Assembly: GCA_900769055.1 (NCBI GenBank)
Contig: CAAGFF010000013.1
Span: forward strand, 1-8,711
Direction of reading: 5' to 3'
DNA: 8,711 nucleotides
Source of the DNA: an uncultured Prevotella sp.
Lineage (GTDB): Bacteria; Bacteroidota; Bacteroidia; Bacteroidales; Bacteroidaceae
In this document: in pieces, positions 1-6,952 of the stretch
Position numbering within the stretch: position 1 is the stretch's first letter
Layout of the letters: every line of letters starts with the position of its first letter
Program-made: the position numbers and the translations under genes
The notes under the pieces: generated by a model
Told to the model about the DNA's origin: nothing
The model's database searches: none
The model's input: the letters and a program-made list of their open reading frames with translations, nothing else

Positions 1-75
1 ACTTGTCAAACAACTTGTCTACTCGTCTGTCGGCTCTGCCGCTCGCCAAAGCGAGAACTTGTCAACTTATCAACT
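1..75. repeat. Degenerate ~8-bp-period repeat with two hairpins
   Basis: Read on the minus strand, just after the OmpA lipoprotein stop codon, the sequence runs AGTTGATA, AGTTGACA, AGTT, then two adjacent hairpins, then ACAGACG, AGTAGACA, AGTTGTTT, GACAAGT. The units resemble AGTTGACA with a period near 8 and continue to the window edge. The hairpins on the plus strand are CTCGC-CAAA-GCGAG (42-55) and CGGC-TCT-GCCG (31-41). No T-tract follows either stem, so a classical intrinsic terminator is not supported, although the hairpins could protect or end the lipoprotein transcript. From memory, similar AGTTGACAAGT-like tracts occur between genes in other Bacteroidales, but this could not be checked here. 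The full extent is unknown because the array is cut by the edge. Confidence 0.55.
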
Positions 76-750
76 TTAGTTAAGGTTTCCGGCATTGGCA
101 GCGTCAACCATAGCCTGGCTGGCATAGAGGAACACCTCTACGCGGCGGTTAGCCTGACGGCCTGTAGCAGTGCTGTTGTCAGCAACAGGCTCTGCACTAC
201 CCTTGCCTACGATGTTCTTGAACTGTGAGTTGGCAACGCCACAGCTTACGAGGTAGTTGACAACACTCTTTGCACGGTTGTTGCTCAACGGAAGGTTGAT
301 ACCATCGTTACCTGTAGAGTCGGTGTGTCCATAAACGTCCACGTGGCAGTCGGTATTGTTCTTCAGTACGCCGGCAAACTGTGCCAGGTCGTTCTTTGAT
401 GCGTTGTTCAGATCAGCCTTGCCTGTAGCGAAGAGCAGACCAGAGTCGAAGGTCACCTTCACGGCCTTCAGACCGTTTGCGTCTGTAACTTCCTCAACCT
501 TGGCATTCTCAACCTTTGCGGCCTCGGCAGCAACCTTGTCCATGTGCTTGCCGATGATGGCACCTGTACCGGCACCTACGGCAGCACCGATGGCAGCGCC
601 TACGGCTGTGTTACCTGCAATCTTGCCGATAATAGCACCTACGGCTGTTCCGGCTCCTGTACCTATCAAAGCTCCTGTACCTGTCTTGGTGGCGCAGCTG
701 CAAACTGCGAGAACGCAGAGTCCTGCGGTCATCATCTTAAGATTTTTCAT
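76..750 (-). CDS. Glycine-zipper OmpA-family lipoprotein
   Basis: This is a 224-residue outer-membrane lipoprotein predicted to link the membrane to peptidoglycan. Residues 1-18 form a lipoprotein signal peptide with lipobox V-C-S-C, and C19 is the likely lipidated cysteine. No acidic surface-export signal follows C19, so a periplasm-facing anchor is inferred. Residues 24-67 are a glycine zipper of repeated GxxxG-type spacings. Residues 98-209 are an OmpA C-terminal domain with GHTD (141-144), NLPLSNNRAKSVVNYL (152-167) and GRQANRRVEV (197-206); D144 and R159 match the diaminopimelate-binding pair of this family. The architecture and length resemble E. coli YiaD. The reading frame stays open for 30 more codons upstream, but only the ATG at 748-750 places the signal peptide at the N terminus, and the -7 box at 851-858 leaves room for a leader of about 95 nt. 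It is divergent from proS. Confidence 0.9.
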   Translation of the reverse strand: MKNLKMMTAGLCVLAVCSCATKTGTGALIGTGAGTAVGAIIGKIAGNTAVGAAIGAAVGAGTGAIIGKHMDKVAAEAAKVENAKVEEVTDANGLKAVKVTFDSGLLFATGKADLNNASKNDLAQFAGVLKNNTDCHVDVYGHTDSTGNDGINLPLSNNRAKSVVNYLVSCGVANSQFKNIVGKGSAEPVADNSTATGRQANRRVEVFLYASQAMVDAANAGNLN

Positions 751-813
751 ACTCTTTTTTACTTTGTGTTTTGTTAAATAAATCCATTCGTAATTATCCA
801 TAGCTTCCCCAAA

Positions 814-827
814 ACGGCCTTTGCCGT
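814..827 (-). other. Small hairpin in the OmpA lipoprotein leader
   Basis: In the minus-strand leader, ACGGC-AAAG-GCCGT forms a 5-bp stem with a 4-nt loop, and three further Ts follow the stem. It lies about 65 nt upstream of the chosen ATG. It could stabilise the mRNA or act as a weak attenuator, but the stem is short and the T run is brief. The structure is seen; any function is speculation. Confidence 0.3.
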
Positions 828-850
828 CATTGGTTGTCAATTTGACCCTG

Positions 851-858
851 CAAAGTTA
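851..858 (-). promoter_or_regulatory. -7 box for the OmpA lipoprotein
   Basis: The minus strand reads TAACTTTG followed by C, a full match to the Bacteroidota -7 consensus TAnnTTTG. No convincing TTTG -33 element lies 19-21 bp upstream. Transcription would start near 844-846, just inside the in-frame TTG at 838-840, which argues against that longer start and supports the ATG at 748-750. Confidence 0.6.
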
Positions 859-876
859 ATTCTTTTTTCCTCATTG

Positions 877-909
877 TATGTATTATACCAACATTTTTTT
901 GTAATTTTG
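877..909 (+). promoter_or_regulatory. Promoter of proS
   Basis: TAATTTTG at 902-909, followed by C, fully matches the Bacteroidota -7 consensus TAnnTTTG. TATG at 877-880, 21 bp upstream, is a three-of-four match to the -33 element TTTG. The predicted transcript begins near 914-916, giving a proS leader of about 47 nt. The region immediately before the ATG is A-rich with no Shine-Dalgarno sequence, as is usual for this phylum. Confidence 0.65.
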
Positions 910-962
910 CGCCAAAATTAAGCATAAGCACATACTCTGCAATCTAAATTACACATAAAAAT

Positions 963-2444
963 ATGGCAAAAGAACTCAAAGATTTGACCAAGAGGGCTGA
1001 CAATTACAGCCAGTGGTACAATGACCTCGTGGTAAAGGCCGACCTCGCCGAGCAGTCAGCCGTTCGAGGATGTATGGTTATCAAGCCTTACGGCTATGCC
1101 GTTTGGGAGAAGATGCAACAGCAGCTCGACAAGATGTTCAAGGAGACAGGCGTGCAGAACGCCTACTTCCCACTGCTCATCCCCAAGTCATTCCTCAGCC
1201 GCGAGGCCGAGCACGTGAAGGGCTTCGCCAAGGAGTGCGCTGTGGTGACCCACTACCGTCTGAAGGCCAGCGAGGACGGAAACAGCGTAGAGGTAGACCC
1301 TGCTGCAAGGCTGGAAGAGGAGCTCATCATTCGTCCTACATCAGAGACCATTATCTGGAACACATACAAGAACTGGATTCACTCCTGGCGTGACCTGCCA
1401 CTGATGTGCAACCAGTGGTGCAACGTCATGCGATGGGAGATGCGCACACGCCCGTTCCTGCGCACGGCCGAATTCCTGTGGCAGGAGGGACACACCGCCC
1501 ATGCCACCCGCGAGGAGGCTGAGGAGGAGGCACGCCGCATGCTGAAGGTTTATGCCGAATTTGCCGAGAAGTGGATGGCAGTACCTGTACTGCAGGGAGT
1601 GAAGAGCGAGACCGAGCGTTTCGCAGGTGCCCTCGACACCTACACCATCGAGGCCATGATGCAGGACGGCAAGGCTCTGCAGAGCGGTACAAGCCACTTC
1701 CTTGGACAGAACTTCGCCAAGAGCTTCGACGTCACATATCTTAATAAGGAGAACAAGCCAGAGTATGTATGGGCTACGTCATGGGGAGTATCTACGCGTC
1801 TCATCGGTGCCCTCATCATGACCCACTCCGACGACAACGGCCTTGTCCTGCCTCCGCGTCTCGCTCCTATTCAGGTTGTCATCATCCCCATCTCCAAAGG
1901 CAGCGAGCAGCTTGAGGCCATCACCAACAAGCTCAATCCCATCATCAACGAGCTGCGTGCCCTCGGCATCAGCGTGAAGTATGACGATGCCGACAACAAG
2001 CGTCCGGGCTTCAAGTTTGCCGACTACGAGCTGAAGGGAGTGCCCGTAAGGCTTGTCATGGGTGCCCGTGACCTTGAGGAGGGAACCATCGAGGTTATGC
2101 GCCGTGACACCCTTGAGAAGGAGACACGCTCCGTCGACGGCATCGTAGAGTATGTGAGCAAGCTGCTTGAGGACATCCAGGACAACATCTTCGAGAAGGC
2201 ACGCAAGTATCGTGACGACCACGTTTACGTATGCGAGGACTACGAGGAGTTCAAGCAGAAGGTCAAGGACGGCGGCTTCTTCCTCTGCCACTGGGATGGC
2301 ACCGAGGAGACAGAGGCTCAGATAAAGGAAGAGACCCAGGCCACCATCCGCTGCGTGCCATTCGCCTACGAGCAGACACCAGGTGTGGACATGGTTAGCG
2401 GAAAGCCTGCCAAATACCGTGTCATCATAGCAAGAAGCTATTAA
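963..2444 (+). CDS. proS: Prolyl-tRNA synthetase, archaeal/eukaryotic type
   Basis: This cytoplasmic class II aminoacyl-tRNA synthetase charges tRNA-Pro with proline using ATP. At 493 residues it has the length of the short archaeal/eukaryotic-type ProRS without the inserted editing domain of the E. coli form. Visible elements are the motif 1 region (AYFPLLIPKSFL, 67-78), the proline-site loop RPTSE (124-128), motif 2 (RWEMRTRPFLRTAEF, 157-171) and motif 3 (GVSTRLIGALI, 275-285, with R279). The anticodon-binding domain covers about 300-405, and the C-terminal domain about 410-493. That last domain normally binds zinc through CxxxxC and CxxC pairs. Here the aligned positions are D445, T450, D476 and S479, so the metal site appears lost, as I recall for Bacteroides homologs. 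The ATG at 963 begins the usual N terminus. The gene is monocistronic and converges with the flotillin operon. Confidence 0.97.
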   Translation: MAKELKDLTKRADNYSQWYNDLVVKADLAEQSAVRGCMVIKPYGYAVWEKMQQQLDKMFKETGVQNAYFPLLIPKSFLSREAEHVKGFAKECAVVTHYRLKASEDGNSVEVDPAARLEEELIIRPTSETIIWNTYKNWIHSWRDLPLMCNQWCNVMRWEMRTRPFLRTAEFLWQEGHTAHATREEAEEEARRMLKVYAEFAEKWMAVPVLQGVKSETERFAGALDTYTIEAMMQDGKALQSGTSHFLGQNFAKSFDVTYLNKENKPEYVWATSWGVSTRLIGALIMTHSDDNGLVLPPRLAPIQVVIIPISKGSEQLEAITNKLNPIINELRALGISVKYDDADNKRPGFKFADYELKGVPVRLVMGARDLEEGTIEVMRRDTLEKETRSVDGIVEYVSKLLEDIQDNIFEKARKYRDDHVYVCEDYEEFKQKVKDGGFFLCHWDGTEETEAQIKEETQATIRCVPFAYEQTPGVDMVSGKPAKYRVIIARSY

Positions 2445-2470
2445 TACCCTACCCCCCCATAAAATTCGAG

Positions 2471-2511
2471 AACCGGGTACAGACTCTTATATACGAGTTC
2501 TGTACCCGGTT
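2471..2511. terminator. Hairpin terminator between proS and flotillin
   Basis: AACCGGGTACAGA (2471-2483) pairs perfectly over 13 bp with TCTGTACCCGGTT (2499-2511). Past one bulged T, CTC/GAG extends the stem around the loop TTATATAC. It lies 26 nt after the proS stop codon. The following plus-strand sequence, TGTCATTTCG around 2511-2520, is only moderately T-rich, and on the minus strand CTCGAATTTT follows. The stem is stable enough to act in both directions between the convergent genes. Confidence 0.75.
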
Positions 2512-2521
2512 GTCATTTCGT

Positions 2522-2548
2522 CAAAACTTCACGCACATAGACGTGAGG
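2522..2548 (-). terminator. Intrinsic terminator of the flotillin operon
   Basis: On the minus strand CCTCACG and CGTGAAG form a 7-bp stem (one G·T pair) around an 8-nt loop, followed directly by TTTTGA. It starts five bases after the flotillin stop codon. The stem and T-run are short, so read-through into the larger hairpin at 2471-2511 is likely, and the two may work in series. Confidence 0.5.
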
Positions 2549-2553
2549 TACGA

Positions 2554-3936
2554 CTACTCTTTCTTCTTATCCTTCTTTGGGGCATCTTCGGGCTTCTTGT
2601 CGCCCTCCTTGGCCAGATACTCGGGGAGCTTCAGGCCTGCCATGTCGAACAGCTCGTTCAGCGGAGGCACAGACTTCATGAGCCCTGAAACGAAGTTGGC
2701 TGTCGAGCCCTTGCCGTCGGCGCTGTTGCCACCATCCCAGACGGTAACATGGTCGATGTTGATGCCCTTGACAGCCTCCACCTGAGTCTTGACAAGCTCA
2801 GGCAACTTCTCAAGCAGCAGCAGCATGTATGCCTTGGTGGCATCACCACCGGCAGCGATTACCATTTCCTTGTAACCGTCAGCCTGCTTAGTGAGAATCT
2901 CGTAGAGACCCTTGGCCTCTGCCTCCATCTTGGCAAAAATGGCGTCAGCATCACCCTTGGCATTGACGCGAATCTTCTCAGCCTCAGCCTCGGCCTCGAT
3001 AATTCTTCTGCGCTTCTCTATCTCCTGCGGTACGAGGATGTTGGCATTCTGTGTCGAGCGCTCACGCTCCGCGCGCGCCTCCTCGGCAAGTTTCTGTGCG
3101 GCATAGGCTTCCTCAAGTGCCTTGGCCTCCTGCACCTTCTCTGAGGCGATGGCCTTGCGCTGTGCCTCGGCCTCACGCTCACGGCGGTAAGCCTCGGAAT
3201 TGGCAATGGCAACCTTGGCCTCGTTCTCGCCCTTTACGGCTTCCGCGTTGGCCTCGGCGGTACGTATACGAGTCTCGCGGTCGGCCTCGGCCTTACCAAT
3301 CTCTCCCACCTTGTCTTGCTCCGCCACTCTGACCTTGGCCTCGTTGATGGCTTTGGCTGCAGCCTCGCGTCCAAGAGCCTCGATATAGCCAGACTCGTCC
3401 TTGATGTCGGTAACGTTGACGTTGATAAGTCGTAGGCCAATCTTCTTGAGCTCTACCTCGACGTTGGTGGATATGCTCTCAAGGAACTTGTCGCGGTCGG
3501 AGTTCAGCTCCTCGATGCTCATGGTGGCGATGACAAGACGCAGCTGACCAAAGAGGATGTCACGTGCCAGCTCCTGTATCTGGGCTGCCGACAGTCCAAG
3601 CAGTCGCTCGGCAGCCGCCGTCATGCTGTCGGTCTCGGTAGAGATGCCGACGGTGAAGCGGCAGGGCACGTCCACACGGATGTTCTGCTTTGATAGGGCG
3701 TTGGTAAGGTTGGCATCGATAGAGATTGGTGTCAGGCTGAGATACTGATAGTCCTCTATCACCGGCCACACGAAGGCACCGCCTCCATGAACGCATTTTG
3801 CCGACCCCTTGGTTTTGTGGCCGCCATAGATGACAAGTATCTTGTCTGACGGACAACGGCGATACCGGTTGATGAGACCAAGGATGGTACCAAAAACCAA
3901 TACCACTAATGCTAAGATTACATACATTGATTCCAT
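2554..3936 (-). CDS. Flotillin-like SPFH/band 7 protein
   Basis: This 460-residue membrane scaffold is predicted to oligomerise at the inner membrane and organise lipid microdomains. Residues 5-22 are a hydrophobic N-terminal membrane segment. The SPFH/band 7 domain covers about 28-190 and includes GGGAFVWPVI (51-60), a pattern common at the start of flotillin SPFH domains, and DILFGQLRLVIATMSIEEL (126-144). A long Ala/Glu/Lys-rich coiled coil runs from about 190 to 345, typical of flotillins. A conserved-looking segment, GDATKAYMLLLLEKLPEL (364-381), precedes the C-terminal region, and the tail (443-460) is lysine-rich. It is the second gene of an operon, 40 nt after the NfeD-like gene, the same pairing as YqiJ-YqiK in E. 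coli and YuaF-FloT in Bacillus. Its clients in this organism cannot be told from the sequence. ATG at 3934-3936 is the chosen start; ATG at codon 4 is an alternative. Confidence 0.93.
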   Translation of the reverse strand: MESMYVILALVVLVFGTILGLINRYRRCPSDKILVIYGGHKTKGSAKCVHGGGAFVWPVIEDYQYLSLTPISIDANLTNALSKQNIRVDVPCRFTVGISTETDSMTAAAERLLGLSAAQIQELARDILFGQLRLVIATMSIEELNSDRDKFLESISTNVEVELKKIGLRLINVNVTDIKDESGYIEALGREAAAKAINEAKVRVAEQDKVGEIGKAEADRETRIRTAEANAEAVKGENEAKVAIANSEAYRREREAEAQRKAIASEKVQEAKALEEAYAAQKLAEEARAERERSTQNANILVPQEIEKRRRIIEAEAEAEKIRVNAKGDADAIFAKMEAEAKGLYEILTKQADGYKEMVIAAGGDATKAYMLLLLEKLPELVKTQVEAVKGINIDHVTVWDGGNSADGKGSTANFVSGLMKSVPPLNELFDMAGLKLPEYLAKEGDKKPEDAPKKDKKKE

Positions 3937-3976
3937 AATTATAAAATTTTGCGGTTAATACTAAAAATATAATGTG

Positions 3977-4558
3977 CTACTGTAGCTGTGACACAAGCAG
4001 TACGGAGTCCTCAAGAACGGAGACCACCTTTACCATGGTTCCCGTGCGCAGCTCATCGCCGTCGGTAACGGCTGGAAACTCATGTACAGAGCCACGTATG
4101 CTGACCTGCACCTTGCCATGTCCCTGACGCCCGGCAGGAATGCGCAGGTACACGCTTGCCGTCTTGCCTACGGCCTCGCTGACGGAGAATGCACCATTGC
4201 GCTCCAGCCTGAGCAGCTTGTTCATCAGGGCCATCACAAGCCATGCGAAGAACAGGCCAACGGCTATGCTCACGACATACAGCACCACATCGGCGGATAT
4301 TGCTGAGCGAAGGCTCACTCCTGCCCATCCGAAACCTACGAGGAAGTTGACGAGTGCCCTCACGGAGAACAGCGACATGCCGCCACCCATGTCAAGGGTG
4401 TTGGCACCATCGAAGTCCACCTCGACATCGCTGGCATCCATACCTATCAGGGTACACACAAGCTGTATCAGGAAGATGACTGAGCCAATGATGGCGCAAG
4501 CCCAGAACACCTGCTCGGTAGGTGCGAAAGCCGAATACCATTCAATAATACCATTCAT
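3977..4558 (-). CDS. NfeD-like (YqiJ/YuaF-type) membrane protein
   Basis: This 193-residue integral membrane protein is of the short NfeD class that lacks the ClpP-like protease domain. Membrane segments lie at about 17-40, 66-86 and 91-114. A loop with an acidic stretch (MDASDVEVDFD, 40-50) and a GGG (58-60) joins the first two. Residues 128-192 form a C-terminal beta-rich OB-fold typical of NfeD, beginning SEAVGKTASVYLRIPAGRQG and ending SVLEDSVLLVSQL. Short NfeD proteins are almost always encoded next to a flotillin and are thought to act with it; here the flotillin gene follows after 40 nt. The frame extends three codons to a TTG at 4565-4567, but the ATG at 4556-4558 is preferred. No canonical -7 box was found in the short gap after the upstream terminator, so its promoter is unresolved. 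Confidence 0.88.
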   Translation of the reverse strand: MNGIIEWYSAFAPTEQVFWACAIIGSVIFLIQLVCTLIGMDASDVEVDFDGANTLDMGGGMSLFSVRALVNFLVGFGWAGVSLRSAISADVVLYVVSIAVGLFFAWLVMALMNKLLRLERNGAFSVSEAVGKTASVYLRIPAGRQGHGKVQVSIRGSVHEFPAVTDGDELRTGTMVKVVSVLEDSVLLVSQLQ

Positions 4559-4584
4559 AATACACAATTGTTTCAGTAAGTTTA

Positions 4585-4624
4585 GAAAAAACGCCCAGCA
4601 ATGAGGGGTATCATGCCAGGCGTT
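4585..4624 (-). terminator. Intrinsic terminator of the EF-G paralog gene
   Basis: The minus strand reads AACGCCTGGC, ATGA, loop TACCCC, TCAT, bulged T, GCTGGGCGTT, then TTTTC. The 10-bp outer stem has two G·T pairs, and the 4-bp inner stem ATGA/TCAT is perfect. With the two Ts that close the stem, the tract is six Ts (4586-4591), the classical intrinsic terminator form. It lies 38 nt after the EF-G stop codon and 26 nt before the NfeD-like ATG, so the NfeD-flotillin operon is probably transcribed separately or by read-through. Confidence 0.88.
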
Positions 4625-4662
4625 ATTATGGTTATGTATACAAGATTTCAGACTGTTGACGA

Positions 4663-6816
4663 TTACTCTTCCTCCTCAGCCTCGTGTGCCTGAATGAGCT
4701 GCTGCTGTATGTCGTTCGGAACAAGCTCGTAGCTTGCGAACTTGGTTGTGAACGAGGCACGACCGCCAGTGAGCGAGCTGAGTGCGATGCTGTAGTTGGA
4801 GAGTTCCTTCAATGGTATCTTGGCCTGAAGCTTCTGATAACCGGCCTCGCTGTCCATACCCATGATGAGGGCGCGGCGTCCCTGCAGGTCGCTCATCACG
4901 TCGCCCATGAAGTCGGACGGAACGTATACCTCAAGGTCGTAGATAGGCTCCAGAATCTTCGGACCGGCCTCCTTGAACGCTGCTGCGAAGGCATGGCGTG
5001 CGGCAAGCATGAACGAGAGCTCGTTGGAGTCTACGGGGTGCATCTTACCGTCGTAGACGATGACGCGTACGTCACGGGCATAACTGCCAGTGAGAGGACC
5101 AGACTCCATGCGCTCCATGATACCCTTCAGGATGGCAGGCATGAAGCGTGCGTCGATGGCACCACCAACAACGGAGTTGATGAATACGAGCTTGCCGCCC
5201 CATTCAAGGTTGATTTCCTCACGGCCCTTGATGTTCATCTTGAACTCCTGTCCATTGAACTTGTATGTTGTCGGGTCTGGCATACCCTCGGCATAAGGCT
5301 CGACAATGAGGTGAACCTCACCAAACTGTCCGGCACCACCGCTCTGTTTCTTGTGACGGTAGTCGGCACGCGCCATCTTGGTGATGGTCTCACGATAGGG
5401 AATCTTCGGCTCACCGAACTGCACCTGTATCTTCTCGTTGTTCTCCAAACGCCACTTTAGGGTGCGCAGGTGGAACTCGCCCTGGCCATGCACGATGGTC
5501 TGACGCAGCTCCTTAGACTGCTCAACAACCCATGTCGGGTCTTCCTGACGCATCTTTATCATGGCAGCCATGAGCTTCTCCGTCTCTGAGGAATTGACAG
5601 CCTTGATGGAGCGTGAATACTTGGAGTTTGGATATTTGATGAAGTCGAAACGTTGCTCAACATCCTTGCCGTTGAGCGTGTTGCCGGTCTTTACATCCTT
5701 GAGCTTCACCGTACAGCCTATATCACCTGCGCACAGCTGGTCTACAGGAATGCGGTTGGCACCAGCGCAAGCGTATATCTGGCCTATGCGCTCCTTCGAG
5801 CCACGGTCTGCATTGGCGAGGTCGTCGCCAGGCTTAACGCTGCCGCTCATAACCTTGAAGTACGAAACCTCACCAATGTGCGGCTCCATACCGGTCTTGA
5901 AGAAGTAGAGCGACTCGGGGCCGTCAGTATCGGGAGTAACCTCCTCACCACGTGTGTTGTGCAGCTTTGGCATCTCGCTAACGAAAGGAACCACGTTGCC
6001 GAGGAACTCCATAAGCCTCCTGACTCCCATGTCCTTGCCTGCGCAAACGCAGAACACTGGGAAGATGGAGCGGGTAACAAGTCCCTTGCGGATGCCCTCA
6101 CGCAGCTCGTCCTCGGTCAGTGCCTCCTCCTCGAAGAACTTCTCCATCAGTCCCTCGTCGTTCTCGGCGGCAGCCTCTACGAGTGCCTTGTGCAGCTCCA
6201 TGGCCTTGTCCATCTCCTCGGCAGGAATATCCTCGATGATAGGAGCGCCGCCCTCGGGCTTCCATGAGTATTTCTTCATGAGCAGCACGTCGATAAGGGC
6301 GTTGAAGCCAGGGCCAGTCTCAATGGGGTATTGTATCTGTACGCACTTCGGACCATAAATCTCCTGCATGTTGGTGATGATGGAGTCGAAGTCGCACTTG
6401 TCGCTGTCAAGCTGGTTTACAAGGAAGATAACAGGTTTCTTAAGTTTCTCTGTATAGCGGAAATGGTTCTGTGTTCCAACCTCAGGACCATACTGGCCGT
6501 TGATAAGGATAACAGCCTCGTCAGTAACGTTAAGAGCCGTGATGGCACCGCCAACGAAGTCGTCAGACCCCGGACAGTCAATGATGTTGAGCTTCTTGTT
6601 GTTCCACTCTACATGGAACACTGTTGGGAACACCGAATATCCATACTCCTGCTCAACCGGGAAATAGTCACTCACCGTATTCTTGGCTTCCACTGTGCCA
6701 CGGCGCTTGATGATACCGGCTTCGAACAGCATACTCTCGGCAAGAGTGGTCTTGCCTGAACCCGCACTGCCAACGAGGGCAATGTTCTTGATTTCATTAG
6801 TCTGATATACTCTCAT
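4663..6816 (-). CDS. fusA2: EF-G paralog (EF-G2-like translation factor)
   Basis: This 717-residue protein has the full five-domain EF-G layout and would act on the ribosome in translocation. G1 is GSAGSGKTT (16-24). Switch I reads YGYSV (58-62) where canonical EF-G has RGITI. G3 is DCPGSDDF (80-87) in place of DTPGHVDF, so the catalytic histidine is S84. G4 is NQLD (134-137), and the usual G5 SA signature is not evident near 162-170. Domain IV has KKQSGGAGQFGEV (489-501) and GGAIDARFMPAILKGI (551-566); domain V (about 622-700) is well kept; the tail is HEAEEEE. This fits Bacteroides EF-G2, which I recall being reported as an EF-G paralog lacking GTPase activity and induced on carbon limitation by the Crp-like regulator Cur. 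Orthology is inferred from motifs. Its own terminator follows and hemW is divergent. No full TAnnTTTG lies upstream; TTTCTTTG at 6918-6925 is the nearest, which would suit activator-dependent expression. Confidence 0.85.
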   Translation of the reverse strand: MRVYQTNEIKNIALVGSAGSGKTTLAESMLFEAGIIKRRGTVEAKNTVSDYFPVEQEYGYSVFPTVFHVEWNNKKLNIIDCPGSDDFVGGAITALNVTDEAVILINGQYGPEVGTQNHFRYTEKLKKPVIFLVNQLDSDKCDFDSIITNMQEIYGPKCVQIQYPIETGPGFNALIDVLLMKKYSWKPEGGAPIIEDIPAEEMDKAMELHKALVEAAAENDEGLMEKFFEEEALTEDELREGIRKGLVTRSIFPVFCVCAGKDMGVRRLMEFLGNVVPFVSEMPKLHNTRGEEVTPDTDGPESLYFFKTGMEPHIGEVSYFKVMSGSVKPGDDLANADRGSKERIGQIYACAGANRIPVDQLCAGDIGCTVKLKDVKTGNTLNGKDVEQRFDFIKYPNSKYSRSIKAVNSSETEKLMAAMIKMRQEDPTWVVEQSKELRQTIVHGQGEFHLRTLKWRLENNEKIQVQFGEPKIPYRETITKMARADYRHKKQSGGAGQFGEVHLIVEPYAEGMPDPTTYKFNGQEFKMNIKGREEINLEWGGKLVFINSVVGGAIDARFMPAILKGIMERMESGPLTGSYARDVRVIVYDGKMHPVDSNELSFMLAARHAFAAAFKEAGPKILEPIYDLEVYVPSDFMGDVMSDLQGRRALIMGMDSEAGYQKLQAKIPLKELSNYSIALSSLTGGRASFTTKFASYELVPNDIQQQLIQAHEAEEEE

Positions 6817-6929
6817 ATCAAAAGATTTAAGTTGTTAGTAATTACTCTTTCTTTAGGTTGACGGAAGAATACTCTCCCAAAATCGCCGTCTAAGTTAGGA
6901 ATTTTTTATGATACAGCCAAAGAAAAAGG

Positions 6930-6952
6930 CATAAACCTTGCAATATTTTATG
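6930..6952. promoter_or_regulatory. 23-bp dyad in the fusA2-hemW divergent region
   Basis: CATAAA (6930-6935) and TTTATG (6947-6952) are perfect inverted half-sites separated by 11 bp, with a TTGCAA palindrome (6938-6943) near the centre. The size suits a dimeric helix-turn-helix regulator such as a Crp-family protein. It overlaps the likely -33 element of hemW and lies upstream of the best, imperfect -7 candidate for the EF-G paralog. The symmetry is seen; the binding protein is unknown, and A/T-rich dyads of this size can occur by chance. Confidence 0.35.

Noticed and set aside
751..840. 30-codon N-terminal extension of the OmpA lipoprotein
   Set aside because: It begins with TTG next to the predicted transcription start and would bury the lipoprotein signal peptide; the ATG at 748-750 fits the lipobox position.
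1779..2291. 170-codon minus-strand open frame inside proS
   Set aside because: It overlaps the conserved anticodon-binding region of ProRS on the opposite strand, and its low-complexity Leu/Val content is typical of a shadow frame.
2452..2458. Run of seven C residues as a phase-variable tract
   Set aside because: It is after the proS stop codon and outside any reading frame or recognised promoter, so slippage would have no obvious effect.
3051..3440. Several short plus- and minus-strand frames in the flotillin coiled-coil region
   Set aside because: They are off-frame translations of the repetitive Ala/Glu-rich coding sequence.
4684..5460. 258-codon plus-strand open frame antisense to the EF-G paralog
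   Set aside because: It lies wholly inside a well-supported gene, has no recognisable domain, and reflects the high-GC third codon positions of the opposite strand.
5653..6267. 204-codon plus-strand open frame antisense to the EF-G paralog
   Set aside because: Same reason: composition-driven shadow of a conserved coding sequence, with no promoter.
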